DNA of 64,000 nucleotides, taken from assembly GCF_000816305.1 (NCBI RefSeq), contig NZ_CP007773.1, positions 806,001 through 870,000 of the forward strand, in the 5' to 3' direction. Below the pieces are notes generated by a model. The model had not been told where the DNA came from, did no database searches, and worked only from the letters and a program-made list of their open reading frames with translations. Every line of letters begins with the position of its first letter. The first letter of the stretch is position 1. A program made the translations under genes and the position numbers. Shown piece by piece: positions 1 to 9,239 of this stretch. Origin of the DNA: Campylobacter subantarcticus LMG 24377 (GTDB lineage Bacteria; Campylobacterota; Campylobacteria; Campylobacterales; Campylobacteraceae).

Positions 1-668
1 GTAAAACAGGTAAGCAAATAGCTCAAGAAGCTTGTGATAATGCCTTGGCTATTTTTGCTATAGGTACCTGTTCGGCTTTTGGTGGTATTCAAGCTGCTAG
101 ACCTAATCCAAGCAATGCTGTAAGTTTGAGTAAAGTTACAAACAAAACAGTTATTAATGTTCCAGGTTGTCCTCCAAGCGAAAAAAACATTATAGGTAAT
201 GTGATTCATTATATATTGTATCAGACATTGCCAGCGCTTGATGCTTATAATAGACCAAAATGGGCTTATGGACTTAGAATCCATGATTTATGTGAAAGAA
301 GAGGACGCTTTGATGCGGGTGAGTTTGTGCAACAATTTGGTGATGAGGGGGCAAAAAAGGGATATTGTCTTTATAAGGTAGGCTGTAAAGGACCTTATAC
401 TTTTAATAACTGCTCAAGAGAAAGATTTAATCAACATACCTCATGGCCAATCCAAGCTGGACATGGTTGTATAGGTTGCTCAGAACCTGATTTTTGGGAT
501 ACTATGGGACCTTTTGAAGAAGTTATGGCGGGAAGATTATTTGATACTGTTTATGGCTTGGGTGCTGATAGTATTTCAGATAAAATTGGTATAGGTGTGC
601 TTTGTGTAACAGGTGTTGCTGTTGCTGCGCATGCTGTGATTGCTTCATTAGAAAAAAATAAGGATTAA
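1..668 (+). CDS. hydA: NiFe hydrogenase small subunit, 3' part (5' end outside window)
   Basis: This is the C-terminal part of the electron-transferring small subunit of a membrane-bound H2-uptake hydrogenase. It carries the Fe-S clusters that pass electrons from the HydB active site to cytochrome b HydC. The reading frame is open from base 3, so the true start lies upstream; an internal TTG at 45 is not the start. Visible cluster-ligand segments are GTCSAFGG, VPGCPPSE, a NNCSRERFN stretch and GHGCIGCSEPDFWD. The end has a hydrophobic segment (GVLCVTGVAVAAHAVIA) followed by charged residues, as in small subunits with a C-terminal membrane anchor. HydB starts two bases after the stop, so the genes form one operon. 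A Tat signal is expected in the missing N-terminus but cannot be seen here. Confidence 0.95.
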   Translation, partial: KTGKQIAQEACDNALAIFAIGTCSAFGGIQAARPNPSNAVSLSKVTNKTVINVPGCPPSEKNIIGNVIHYILYQTLPALDAYNRPKWAYGLRIHDLCERRGRFDAGEFVQQFGDEGAKKGYCLYKVGCKGPYTFNNCSRERFNQHTSWPIQAGHGCIGCSEPDFWDTMGPFEEVMAGRLFDTVYGLGADSISDKIGIGVLCVTGVAVAAHAVIASLEKNKD

Positions 669-670
669 GA

Positions 671-2386
671 ATGTCAAAAAGAATTATTATAGATCCACTT
701 ACTAGAATAGAAGGGCACTTAAGAGTTGAAGTGGTGGTTGATGAAAACAATGTTATCAAGGAAGCATATTCAGGATCAACTCTATGGAGAGGTTTAGAAA
801 CTATTGTAAAAGGTCGTGATCCAAGAGATGCAGGCTTTTTAACTCAAAGAATTTGTGGTGTTTGTACTTTTTCGCATTATAGAGCAGGGATTATTGCAGT
901 AGAAAATGCTTTAGGTATTACTCCACCATTAAATGCGATTTTAACTAGAACTTTAATGAATGCAGCTTTGTATATGCATGATCATCCTGTGCATTTTTAT
1001 CAACTTCATGGGCTTGATTTTGTTGATGTTGTAAGTGCTTTAAGCGCTGATGTAAAAAAAGCAAGTGATGAAGCATTTAAATATACAGATATGCCTTATG
1101 CAACAGGTGCAGATAAACTTTTAGAAGTACAAAAAAGATTAAAAACTTTTGTAGATAAAGGAAATCTTGGACCATTTGCAAATGCTTATTATGGACACGC
1201 GACTTATCGCTTTACTCCTGAGCAAAACCTTATTGCACTTTCACATTATTTAGAATGCTTAAGAATTCAAAGAGTTATAGCTCAAGCTATGGCGATTTTT
1301 GGTGCTAAAAATCCTCATCCACAAAGTTTAACTGTAGGTGGTGTAACTTGTATTATGGATCTTTTAAACCCATCAAGAATGGCTGAATATATGACTAAAT
1401 TCCAAGAAGTAGCTGATTTTATTAACCGTGCTTATTATCCTGATTTAATCATGGCAGCAAAAGCTTATTCTAAAGAAGCGAGTGTATTAAATGATGTTGG
1501 AGTAAATAATTTCTACACCGAAAGAGAATTCCAAGTTTCTAGCGATGAATGGTTATTTGAGGGTGGTATTATTAGAAATGGTGATTTGAGTAAAGTTGAA
1601 GAAGTAGATGAAGCTAAAATCACTGAAGAGGCTACAAAATCATGGTATGCAGATAATGAAGCTTTACACCCTTATGATGGCAAAACTAATCCAAACTATA
1701 CAGGCTTAATTGATGGTGAAAGCATTGACGATAAAGGCAATATGGTTCATAGTAAGGTATTTGATACCAAAGGTAAATACAGCTGGATTAAAGCTCCAAG
1801 ATATGAAAATTTACCTATGCAAGTTGGACCATTAGCAAATATTTTAGTAAATTATGCTAAGGGTAATAAAATCGTAGTAGAAGCGGTTGATTCATTCTTA
1901 AAAGCTACGAATTTACCAGTTAAAGCACTTATGAGTACTTTAGGAAGAACCGGTGCTAGAGCGATTGAAGCTAAAATCATTGCTGATCATGGTTTAAAAG
2001 CATTTAATTCTTTAGTTGAAAATTTAAAAACAGATGAAAGCACTTGTGCTACTTATGTAATCGATAAAAACAAAGAATACAAAGGTAGATTTATGGGAAG
2101 TGCGCCTCGTGGTGCGTTGAGTCATTGGTGTAGAATTAAAAATGGTGTGATTGAAAATTGGCAAGCTGTGGTTCCTTCTACTTGGAATGCAAGTCCAAAA
2201 GATGCAAATGGGGTAGGTGGAAGTTATGAGCAATGTCTTATTGGAATAAAACTAGCTGATGTTAAACAACCTTTAGAAGTTATAAGAGCAATCCACTCTT
2301 ATGATCCTTGTATAGCATGTGCTGTGCATGTAATGGATACTAAAGGCAATAATCTTAGCGAGTATAAAGTTAATGTAAATTTATAA
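671..2386 (+). CDS. hydB: NiFe hydrogenase large subunit
   Basis: Catalytic subunit that oxidises H2 at a NiFe centre on the periplasmic face and feeds electrons to the quinone pool. It is 571 aa, the usual length. Both Ni-ligand motifs are intact: RICGVC near the N-terminus (C62, C65) and DPCIACAVH near the C-terminus (C547, C550, H553). About 18 residues follow H553, the peptide normally cut off by the maturation protease after Ni insertion; HydD, two genes downstream, is the obvious candidate. The gene lies between hydA (2-base gap) and hydC (15-base gap). Confidence 0.97.
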   Translation: MSKRIIIDPLTRIEGHLRVEVVVDENNVIKEAYSGSTLWRGLETIVKGRDPRDAGFLTQRICGVCTFSHYRAGIIAVENALGITPPLNAILTRTLMNAALYMHDHPVHFYQLHGLDFVDVVSALSADVKKASDEAFKYTDMPYATGADKLLEVQKRLKTFVDKGNLGPFANAYYGHATYRFTPEQNLIALSHYLECLRIQRVIAQAMAIFGAKNPHPQSLTVGGVTCIMDLLNPSRMAEYMTKFQEVADFINRAYYPDLIMAAKAYSKEASVLNDVGVNNFYTEREFQVSSDEWLFEGGIIRNGDLSKVEEVDEAKITEEATKSWYADNEALHPYDGKTNPNYTGLIDGESIDDKGNMVHSKVFDTKGKYSWIKAPRYENLPMQVGPLANILVNYAKGNKIVVEAVDSFLKATNLPVKALMSTLGRTGARAIEAKIIADHGLKAFNSLVENLKTDESTCATYVIDKNKEYKGRFMGSAPRGALSHWCRIKNGVIENWQAVVPSTWNASPKDANGVGGSYEQCLIGIKLADVKQPLEVIRAIHSYDPCIACAVHVMDTKGNNLSEYKVNVNL

Positions 2387-2401
2387 GGAAAGGACTTTAG
2401 T

Positions 2402-3094
2402 ATGGATTCTAAACATTCCTTAAAAACAAATAGAAAAGCTCAATATGAATTTAGTATTGGCCTTCGCTTTACACATTGGTTAAGAGCAGTTGCAATCGTG
2501 ATTTTAGTAGGGACTGGATATTATATTTCTTATGTATTTCAATCTCCATCTATCTCATCTGAACCAACTTTATTTATGCAGGCAAAATACCGTATGGTGC
2601 ACCAAATTTTTGGATTTATCTTAATAGCTTGTGTGATTTTTAAAACATATTTGTTCTTTTTTGATAAAAAAAGCGACGGTGAGAGAAAAAGCATAAAAGA
2701 TATTTTTAATGTAAAATTATGGATAGAGCAGATTAAATTTTATATTTTCCTAGGAAAGCACCCGCATTTGCAAGGTGTATATAATCCTTTGCAATTTGTA
2801 ACTTATTTTTTCTTTTATCTTGTTATGTTTGGACTTATTTTAACAGGTTTAATTCTTTATGTACATGTGTTTCATGAGGGTTTGGGTGGATTTTTATATG
2901 ATATTTTAAGACCTATTGAAGTAATGTTAGGTGGATTGGCCGATGTTAGAACCTACCATAGAATTTTAATGTGGATTGTTTTAATTTTTGTTCCAGTGCA
3001 TATTTATATGGCTGTGTTTAACTCAGTTAAAGGTAAAGATGGTGCCCTAGATGCTATTTTTAGTGGTTATAAATTTGTAAGAGAAAATCATTGA
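2402..3094 (+). CDS. hydC: NiFe hydrogenase b-type cytochrome subunit
   Basis: Integral membrane dihaem cytochrome b that anchors the hydrogenase and passes electrons to menaquinone. It is 230 aa with four hydrophobic segments at about 27-46, 66-88, 133-155 and 188-207. Conserved-type histidines that could ligate haem are H25 (RFTHW), H67 (RMVHQIFGF), H186 (TYHRILMW) and H200 (VPVHIYM). An AAGGA-type ribosome site precedes the ATG. Its stop overlaps the next gene's TTG start by 4 bases, so hydC and hydD are probably translationally coupled. Confidence 0.95.
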   Translation: MDSKHSLKTNRKAQYEFSIGLRFTHWLRAVAIVILVGTGYYISYVFQSPSISSEPTLFMQAKYRMVHQIFGFILIACVIFKTYLFFFDKKSDGERKSIKDIFNVKLWIEQIKFYIFLGKHPHLQGVYNPLQFVTYFFFYLVMFGLILTGLILYVHVFHEGLGGFLYDILRPIEVMLGGLADVRTYHRILMWIVLIFVPVHIYMAVFNSVKGKDGALDAIFSGYKFVRENH

Positions 3095-3624
3095 AATTAT
3101 TGATCTTAGGTATTGGTAATATTATGTTTGCAGATGAGGGCTTAGGCGTTCATCTTTGCAAGCTTTTAGAAAAAAATTATAAGTTTTATCATAAAAAAGA
3201 CTCGGTAAGCTTTGTAGATGGTGGAACTTTGGCTTTGCAACTTAGCTATATTATAGCTGAATATGATGAAATGGTTGTGATTGATTGTATTGCAGCAGAT
3301 GATGCTAAAATCGGAGATATATTTTTCTTTCCTTATGATGCAATGCCAAAAAAAGTAAATTGGAGTGGTAGCGCACATGAAGTTGAAATGCTACAAACTT
3401 TACAGTATATGGAGCTTATGGGAGACTTGCCTAAAACTCAAATTTTAGCTTGTGTGCCAAAACGTATAGAACCCTTAAGTTTTGAGCTTTCCAAAGAAGT
3501 CTTGATTGCTTTAGAAAAAATGGAGAAAATTTTGCTTGATTTTTTAGAGAAAAAAGGCTTCACTTGTGAAAGAATTGCAAACCATGATATACAAGAGCTT
3601 GCTTTAAGCTCTTATAAAAATTAG
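3091..3624 (+). CDS. hydD: Hydrogenase maturation protease
   Basis: Nickel-dependent endopeptidase of the HyaD/HybD/HycI family, expected to remove the C-terminal peptide of HydB once Ni is inserted. It is 177 aa. The N-terminal LGIGNIMFADEGLG motif gives E16, and D65 (VVIDC) and H96 (GSAHE) fit the three Ni-probing residues known in E. coli HybD. The start is TTG, overlapping the hydC stop by 4 bases; starting there gives the family's typical N-terminus. It is the last gene of the hyd operon, and a minus-strand gene converges from the right. Confidence 0.93.
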   Translation: MKLLILGIGNIMFADEGLGVHLCKLLEKNYKFYHKKDSVSFVDGGTLALQLSYIIAEYDEMVVIDCIAADDAKIGDIFFFPYDAMPKKVNWSGSAHEVEMLQTLQYMELMGDLPKTQILACVPKRIEPLSFELSKEVLIALEKMEKILLDFLEKKGFTCERIANHDIQELALSSYKN

Positions 3625-3653
3625 ACCAAGTTTTTACTTATTCTTTAGTTTTA

Positions 3654-4076
3654 TTAATCATCAAATTTTTGTCCTAAGAAATTTCCATTCACATCAGTAT
3701 AAATTTCCATCATATTATTAAGCTTAAATTTATAACCTTGAATTTCTTTTTCAACTTTAATTATACTTGCATTTGGGTGCATTTTTTTAATTGTTGCTAA
3801 AACATTTGGACTTAAAAAAGAAGTATCAATTGGTCTATATTTTGCATCTATTTCTTTCCAATCACCATTTGTGAAAAACTCAAGTTCCGTACCATTATCA
3901 AGGTATACATCAAAACTATCAATATCTTGTTTTACTAGAGCGATGTTAGAGTCTGTAAAATGTTTTTGTATGAAGTTTTTAGAATTTGCCGGTAAAGCAT
4001 TTACACCTACAACGATATCTTTAGCAAAAACACAACTTGCTAGAGCTAATGTTGTTAAAGCTATTTTTAATTTCAT
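3654..4076 (-). CDS. Periplasmic PepSY-like protein (paralogue 1)
   Basis: Small exported protein of 140 aa with a clear Sec signal peptide (MKLKIALTTLALASCVFA, cleavage probably before KD). The rest reads as two PepSY-like beta-lactamase-inhibitor-type repeats: a V-x-A/S-LP start, acidic turns, a YLDNGTELEF segment and an IIKVEKEIQGYKFKLNN segment. Function is unknown; such domains are thought to bind periplasmic or surface partners. A clear paralogue lies at 15845-16255 and shares the overall plan and the C-terminal QKFDD. It stands alone, divergent from gltX and convergent with hydD. Confidence 0.8.
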   Translation of the reverse strand: MKLKIALTTLALASCVFAKDIVVGVNALPANSKNFIQKHFTDSNIALVKQDIDSFDVYLDNGTELEFFTNGDWKEIDAKYRPIDTSFLSPNVLATIKKMHPNASIIKVEKEIQGYKFKLNNMMEIYTDVNGNFLGQKFDD

Positions 4077-4176
4077 TTTTTATCCTTTAAATTGAATTAT
4101 TTGTGAAATCATAATAATATTAAGTGAATTTTGTGTGAACTTTATTTTTTTAAAATAAATAGCAAGTATTTAATTG

Positions 4177-4182
4177 TATAAT
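4177..4182 (+). promoter_or_regulatory. Sigma-70 -10 box of gltX
   Basis: TATAAT preceded by AT-rich, T-tract DNA, the typical Campylobacter vegetative promoter form. It lies 27 bases before the gltX start codon, with an AAAGGA ribosome site between them. Read by eye only. Confidence 0.5.
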
Positions 4183-4209
4183 GATAAAAAAGTTTTAAAA
4201 GGATAGATA

Positions 4210-5505
4210 ATGTATAGGTTTGCACCATCGCCTACTGGAGATATGCATATTGGAAATTTAAGAGCTGCTTTGTTTAATTATATTAAAGCACGACAAGAAA
4301 ATACAGATTTTATTTTACGTATTGAAGATACAGATAATGCTAGAAATATTGCCGGAAAAGAAGAAGAAATAAAAGCAATTTTAAAAGAATTTGGCATAGC
4401 TTGGCAGCATTATTATGTACAAAGTGAGAATTTAAAATTTCATCGTCAAATGGCTTTAAAATTAGTGAGTGAAAAAAAAGCATTTGCGTGTTTTTGCACA
4501 GAAGATGAGTTGGCCCATAAAAAAGAACTAGCTAAAAGTAAAAATCAAGCTTACAGATATGATGGCACATGTGAAAAACTTGCAGATATTGATGTGTTAA
4601 ATTGTGAAAAACCTTTTGTAATTCGTCTTAAAAAACCACAATCACAAATGCAATTTACTGATTATATTAAAGGTGAGATTAGCTTTAATCCTGAAGATAT
4701 TGATAGCTTTGTGATTATGAGAGCAGATAAAACTCCAACTTATAATTTTGCTTGCGCAGTAGATGATATGCTCGAAGGTGTTACTTGTATTATAAGGGGT
4801 GAAGATCATGTCTCAAACACTCCTAAACAAGAACATATTAGAGCTAGTTTGGGTTATGATAAAAGCATGACATATGCACATTTGCCTATCATTTTAAATG
4901 AAGAGGGTGTTAAAATGAGCAAAAGAGAAGCGCATTCTAGTGTTAAGTGGATGCTTGATCATGGTTATCTTGCAAGTGCTATTGCAAATTATTTAATCCT
5001 TTTGGGTAATAAAACTCCAAAAGAAATTTTTACTTTAGAAGAGGCTATAGAGTGGTTTGATTTGAAAAAAGTTTCAAAATCTCCAGCAAGATTTGACACA
5101 AAGCGTTTAATGCAAATTAACCGTGAGCATATTAAAATGTTAGATAATACACAGTTAAATGCTATGCTTAATTTAGACAAAGATGTGGCAGAGCTTGCGA
5201 AATTTTATACTCAAGAAGCTAGCACACTAAATGAAATTAAAGAAAAAATCCAGGCTATTTTTGCAAGTAAAAATTACCATGAATTTGAAAACGGATGTGG
5301 TTTAATCAAGGAGATTTTAAAAGATTTGGATTTGCCACAAAATTATGAAGAGTTTAAAAAGATTTTAATGGAAAAAACAAAACTAAAAGGTAAAAATTTC
5401 TTTATGCCTTTGCGTTTAGTGTTAACAGGAGTTACCCATGGGCCTGAAATGAGTGAAATTTATACCTTAATTAAGCCATTTATTAAAGAAATCATAAAGG
5501 AGTAA
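4210..5505 (+). CDS. gltX: Glutamyl-tRNA synthetase, probably the GluRS2 type that charges tRNA-Gln
   Basis: Class I aminoacyl-tRNA synthetase of 431 aa that ligates glutamate to tRNA. The HIGH signature is HIGN at 13-16 and the KMSKR signature is at 235-239; RGEDH at 196-200 is also typical. Campylobacter and Helicobacter carry two GltX proteins. One makes Glu-tRNA-Gln, which GatCAB then amidates. The N-terminal sequence and the gltX-yggT-slt gene order recall the H. pylori GluRS2 locus (HP0643-HP0645, from memory), so this copy is likely the tRNA-Gln one; a phylogeny would be needed to confirm. The stop is followed one base later by the yggT start. Confidence 0.93.
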   Translation: MYRFAPSPTGDMHIGNLRAALFNYIKARQENTDFILRIEDTDNARNIAGKEEEIKAILKEFGIAWQHYYVQSENLKFHRQMALKLVSEKKAFACFCTEDELAHKKELAKSKNQAYRYDGTCEKLADIDVLNCEKPFVIRLKKPQSQMQFTDYIKGEISFNPEDIDSFVIMRADKTPTYNFACAVDDMLEGVTCIIRGEDHVSNTPKQEHIRASLGYDKSMTYAHLPIILNEEGVKMSKREAHSSVKWMLDHGYLASAIANYLILLGNKTPKEIFTLEEAIEWFDLKKVSKSPARFDTKRLMQINREHIKMLDNTQLNAMLNLDKDVAELAKFYTQEASTLNEIKEKIQAIFASKNYHEFENGCGLIKEILKDLDLPQNYEEFKKILMEKTKLKGKNFFMPLRLVLTGVTHGPEMSEIYTLIKPFIKEIIKE

Positions 5506-5506
5506 A

Positions 5507-5794
5507 ATGGAAATTGGAATAAGTTTGATTGTATCTTTGGTGCAAATTTTTTCTTTGGTAATTGAAATTTATATATGGGTTATAATTATTGCGACATTGA
5601 TTTCTTGGGTAAGACCTGACCCGTATAATCCTATTGTGCAAATTCTATATCGTTTGACAGAACCTGCTTATACTTTTGTAAGAAGGTTTATCCCAACTAG
5701 AATAGGAAGTATTGATTTGGCACCTTTGATCATTATTTTGGGATTAAAATTTATTCAAATATTTTTATCAAATTTAATTTTAGGAAGTTTATAA
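5507..5794 (+). CDS. YggT-family integral membrane protein
   Basis: Protein of 95 aa with two long hydrophobic segments (about 5-30 and 68-93). Between them is the family hallmark: SWVRPDPYNPIVQILYRLTEP, then a P-x-R segment (FIPTRIGSIDLAPLI). YggT proteins are linked to osmotic tolerance and cell-envelope assembly, but the molecular role is not settled. It sits in a tight operon: one base after gltX and immediately before the GTG start of slt. Confidence 0.88.
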   Translation: MEIGISLIVSLVQIFSLVIEIYIWVIIIATLISWVRPDPYNPIVQILYRLTEPAYTFVRRFIPTRIGSIDLAPLIIILGLKFIQIFLSNLILGSL

Positions 5795-7432
5795 GTGTTA
5801 AAAAAAAGTGTAGTATTGCTTTTAGCTGGAGTGGTTTATGCTAATTGTGTAATGTATTCGTATGAAGAATTGGAGCAAAAACCCAACTCTTTAGCTAAAG
5901 ATTATTATTTATATCGTTTGTTGGAAAAAAATGAATTTAAAAAAGATGAAATTGAAGGCTTAAAGGAGCATATTTATCGTTATGCAGGGCGTATTAAAAA
6001 TGCTATTGAAGTTATTGTACCACCTTTGGGATATAATAAAGAATATAAAGCTTGTTATGAATTTAACACTCAAAATATCTTAGATGCCAATGCAACATGT
6101 CAGCTTATAAGATTAAATAGTCTAACTTTTATACAAGATCTTAATACTTCAGTGCGTAATGAGATGAAAAAAAATATCCTACAGGATAATCCAAATTTAA
6201 CAAAACTTTTAGAAGCTTTTGATGCAAAAGATCCTTTAAACTATGCGATTTTAAATTATGATAGTGCTAATTTTTACAAAATTTATGACTTTACAAAAGA
6301 TAAAAAAGACTTTTTCTTGGAAAAAGATTTTGTCAATGAATTAGCCAAAGAGAAAGAATTTACAAATTTTGTGAAAGAAATTATCATTAAGAAAAAAAGT
6401 CCTTTAATTAGAAAGTCTTTGGTTAATGTGGATGCGAATTTAAGTTTTCAGGATAATGCATTTTATTTAGGTGTGAATGCTATTTTAGAACATGATGATC
6501 AAAAAGCATTGGAATTTTTTCAAGTTGCAAGAGATACTTTTAAAAGCAGATCATTGATAGATAATGCGGTTTTTTGGTTGTATTTAATTACTCAAGATAA
6601 AAAACACCTTGATGAGCTTGCTCAAAGTGACTCTTTAAATATTTATAGTCTTTATGCGAGAGAATTAAAAGGTTTACCTTTACCTAAAATAGAAAAATTA
6701 AATCCTAAAAAGCAAAAAAATGACTTTGATATGAAAGATCCTTTTGCTTGGCAAAAACTAGCAAAAGAAGTCGCAAAAGGCACTCCAGAAGAATTAGACA
6801 AGCTTGCTAAAGACTTTTATACTAAAGACAATATCGCTATTTATGCGTATATTAAAGAAAGAGCGGAAAATTTTTCAAAGCATTATTTTATCATGCCTTA
6901 TTTTGAATACTTAAAAGCGTATTCAACCCAAAGACAAGCGATGATTTTGGCTTTAGCTAGACAAGAAAGTCGTTTTATACCAACAGCAATTTCTACTTCT
7001 TATGCTTTGGGTATAATGCAATTTATCCCATTTTTAGCTAACCATATAGGTAATAAAGAATTGCAAATTCCAAATTTTGATCAAGATATGCTTTTTGAAC
7101 CAAAAACAGCTTATACTTTTGCAAACCATCATTTAGATTATTTAGAATCCAAACTTAACTCTCCGGTTTTTGTAGCATATGCGTATAATGGAGGTATAGG
7201 TTTTACTACGAGAATGTTAAAAAGAGATGATATGTTTAGAGCAGGAAAGTACGAGCCATTTTTATCTATGGAACTCGTTCCTTATGCTGAAAGTAGAGCG
7301 TATGCTAAAAAAGTTTTAGCTAATTATATTGTGTATTTACATCTTCTGAACGATAATACACCGATTTCGAAATTTTTTGAAACTTTAACTCAAAACACTG
7401 ATTCTCAAAACACGAATAAACCTGCAAAATAG
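5795..7432 (+). CDS. slt: Soluble lytic murein transglycosylase
   Basis: Periplasmic enzyme of 545 aa that cleaves peptidoglycan glycan strands to 1,6-anhydromuropeptides. The start is GTG, directly after the yggT stop, and gives a short signal peptide (MLKKSVVLLLAGVVYA). The middle is a long helical superhelix-like region. The C-terminal third is the SLT domain: ALARQESRF with the catalytic Glu, then YALGIMQF and AYNGG. The last ~37 residues (Asn/Thr/Lys-rich tail) are encoded over the 3' end of the lipoprotein gene on the other strand. Confidence 0.93.
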   Translation: MLKKSVVLLLAGVVYANCVMYSYEELEQKPNSLAKDYYLYRLLEKNEFKKDEIEGLKEHIYRYAGRIKNAIEVIVPPLGYNKEYKACYEFNTQNILDANATCQLIRLNSLTFIQDLNTSVRNEMKKNILQDNPNLTKLLEAFDAKDPLNYAILNYDSANFYKIYDFTKDKKDFFLEKDFVNELAKEKEFTNFVKEIIIKKKSPLIRKSLVNVDANLSFQDNAFYLGVNAILEHDDQKALEFFQVARDTFKSRSLIDNAVFWLYLITQDKKHLDELAQSDSLNIYSLYARELKGLPLPKIEKLNPKKQKNDFDMKDPFAWQKLAKEVAKGTPEELDKLAKDFYTKDNIAIYAYIKERAENFSKHYFIMPYFEYLKAYSTQRQAMILALARQESRFIPTAISTSYALGIMQFIPFLANHIGNKELQIPNFDQDMLFEPKTAYTFANHHLDYLESKLNSPVFVAYAYNGGIGFTTRMLKRDDMFRAGKYEPFLSMELVPYAESRAYAKKVLANYIVYLHLLNDNTPISKFFETLTQNTDSQNTNKPAK

Positions 7433-7814
7433 GTTTTTGAATCAACTCATCAAGGGTGATTTTGTAATAACTTGCATAATCATTTTTGATGATATACTTA
7501 AATAATTCATCATTAGGTTTTAAAACGCTTATTGTGGTTTTTTCTCCATTAATTAAAATAGAAATTTGATCTTGATTGATATGAATGCTTGGTAAAAAGC
7601 TTAACACAAAAAATTCTTTTTGACTTTTTTCATCAAGAACAGGGTTTAAATAACTAAGCAAAGCCACTGTTCTGTTGTTCTTATAGTTAAAGTTGATTTT
7701 TTGCGCATACATGAGTGTTTGGCTTTTTAAATTCACCGTGCTTTGTTCTTGAGTTTTATTTGCACATGCATTAAAAACAAAAGCAAGCAATATAATCGTA
7801 AAAAGTTTTTTCAT
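7320..7814 (-). CDS. Small lipoprotein of unknown function
   Basis: Protein of 164 aa with a lipobox (LAFVFNAC, Cys17) after the signal MKKLFTIILL, so probably a lipid-anchored envelope protein. An ATG at 7835 is also in frame. I chose the ATG at 7814 because AGGA lies six bases upstream and the signal peptide then starts normally. The mature part is rich in Lys/Ser/Asn and no known domain is recognised. Its last ~113 bases overlap the end of slt in antisense. From memory a lipoprotein gene holds the same place in C. jejuni. Confidence 0.8.
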   Translation of the reverse strand: MKKLFTIILLAFVFNACANKTQEQSTVNLKSQTLMYAQKINFNYKNNRTVALLSYLNPVLDEKSQKEFFVLSFLPSIHINQDQISILINGEKTTISVLKPNDELFKYIIKNDYASYYKITLDELIQKPILQVYSCFENQCFELKFQKISKSVYYRSEDVNTQYN

Positions 7815-7863
7815 AATTTTTCCTAATTTTTTCATAATTATAAGCTTTTAACTTTTAAAAAGA

Positions 7864-7869
7864 TATAAT
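7864..7869 (+). promoter_or_regulatory. Sigma-70 -10 box of mobB
   Basis: GATATAAT with T-rich upstream DNA (CTTTTAACTTTTAAAAA), 34 bases before the GTG of mobB. It fits the Campylobacter vegetative promoter pattern and probably drives the mobB-fbp-metG cluster. Confidence 0.5.
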
Positions 7870-7902
7870 TATACTTATTTTCTTTATATTAAGGAAAACA
7901 TA

Positions 7903-8382
7903 GTGAAAAGATTAGCAATGGCTTTTAGTGGTCCTTCCAATTCGGGTAAAACTACTTTGATTACTCAAGTGGCTAAGCATTTGATGAGTCAAAATTATAA
8001 AGTTTGTATTATTAAGCATGATCCAAAAGATAAGGCAAGTTTTGATATCGCTAAAAAAGATAGTTTTAAATTTTTTCAAAGTGGCGCAGATGTGATGGTT
8101 TTAAGTCCTACAAGAACAACTTTATTTACACATTCTCCAAGCACTTTGGAAGAGGCGATTTCAAAATTAGATGATTTTGATTTTTTGTTAATAGAGGGTT
8201 TGAAGACTTTAGATATGTCAAGAATTAGTGTATTTTGCAAAGAGGTTGATGAGTCTTATTTTGCTTATTCTAATGCTATAGCAAGTTATGAAAAGATAGA
8301 AAATGAAAATTTAACTTGGCTTTATTTAGATGATTTAGAAAGTATTTGTGATTTTATATTAAACAATTCAAAAAAAGTATAG
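7903..8382 (+). CDS. mobB: Molybdopterin-guanine dinucleotide biosynthesis protein B
   Basis: GTP-binding accessory protein of 159 aa for attaching GMP to molybdenum cofactor; it assists MobA in forming the bis-MGD cofactor of formate, nitrate or TMAO/DMSO enzymes. The Walker A motif is GPSNSGKTT (10-18), followed by IIKHDPKD and, later, LLIEGLK, as in the family. The start is GTG with AAGGA upstream. It begins a tight run with fbp and the genes behind it. MoeA, another cofactor enzyme, is at 21282-22442. Confidence 0.93.
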   Translation: MKRLAMAFSGPSNSGKTTLITQVAKHLMSQNYKVCIIKHDPKDKASFDIAKKDSFKFFQSGADVMVLSPTRTTLFTHSPSTLEEAISKLDDFDFLLIEGLKTLDMSRISVFCKEVDESYFAYSNAIASYEKIENENLTWLYLDDLESICDFILNNSKKV

Positions 8383-8390
8383 GAGTGAAA

Positions 8391-9239
8391 ATGCAAGAGA
8401 TTATCAATGATATACAAAAGGCTGTGATTGAAATTTCTCATGAGCTTAGATATTTAAAAGACTTTGATTATACAAGTTCTCAAAATGCCACAGGAGATAA
8501 CCAGCTTAAGCTTGATGTTAAAAGTGATGAGATTATTACTCGTGTTTTAAAACAAAGTAAAGGTATTAAAAGCTTAATTAGCGAAGAAAAACAAGAGCAA
8601 TTGCTCATCAATGAAAATGAAAAATACATCATAGCTTATGATCCATTAGATGGTTCATCTTTGGTTGATGTAAATTTTGCCATAGGATCAATTTTTGCCA
8701 TTTATGAGCAAGAAGCGAGCGCTAAGAATTTAAAAGCGGCTGTTTATGCGATTTATGGCGTGCGTTTAGAGTTGATAGTTTGCATGGATACCCCTAAACT
8801 TTATAGACTTAATGAAAATAATGAATTTGTTTATGTGAAAGAGTTAAAACTCAGCGAAAAGGGCAAACTAAATGCAAGTGGTGGAACACAAAAAAACTGG
8901 TCTAGTACACATAGAGACTTCATTAAGACTTTGTTTGATGAGGGCTATCGTTTAAGATATTCAGGTGCAATGGTGAGTGATTTACATCAAATTTTACTCA
9001 AAGGCGGAGGTTTGTTTTCATATCCTGCAACTACTGATGCACTCAATGGAAAATTAAGAGCTTATTTTGAAGTGTTTCCTTTTGCATTTATATTTGAAAA
9101 AGCAGGGGGATTTTCTACCAATGGTGTAAATGATTCTTTGCTGGAATTAGAATTTGATAAAATTCATGCAAGCACACCATGCTTTTTGGGTTCAAAATAT
9201 GAAATTGAAAAATTAAAACAAGCTTATAAAGGACTTTGA
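8391..9239 (+). CDS. fbp: Fructose-1,6-bisphosphatase class 1
   Basis: Gluconeogenic enzyme of 282 aa that converts fructose 1,6-bisphosphate to fructose 6-phosphate. The metal-binding signature YDPLDGSS is at 83-90, and DALNGKLR and a C-terminal ASTPCFLGS segment are present. The start is the ATG at 8391, six bases after AGGAG; the earlier in-frame GTG at 8385 lies within the ribosome site and was rejected. Gluconeogenesis matters in these bacteria because most lack phosphofructokinase. Its TGA overlaps the next gene's ATG by one base. Confidence 0.95.
   Translation: MQEIINDIQKAVIEISHELRYLKDFDYTSSQNATGDNQLKLDVKSDEIITRVLKQSKGIKSLISEEKQEQLLINENEKYIIAYDPLDGSSLVDVNFAIGSIFAIYEQEASAKNLKAAVYAIYGVRLELIVCMDTPKLYRLNENNEFVYVKELKLSEKGKLNASGGTQKNWSSTHRDFIKTLFDEGYRLRYSGAMVSDLHQILLKGGGLFSYPATTDALNGKLRAYFEVFPFAFIFEKAGGFSTNGVNDSLLELEFDKIHASTPCFLGSKYEIEKLKQAYKGL

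Noticed and set aside
4210-4257. HIGN instead of HIGH as a sign of a dead synthetase
   Set aside because: This variant is normal for the GluRS2-type proteins I know from Helicobacter, and all other motifs are intact.
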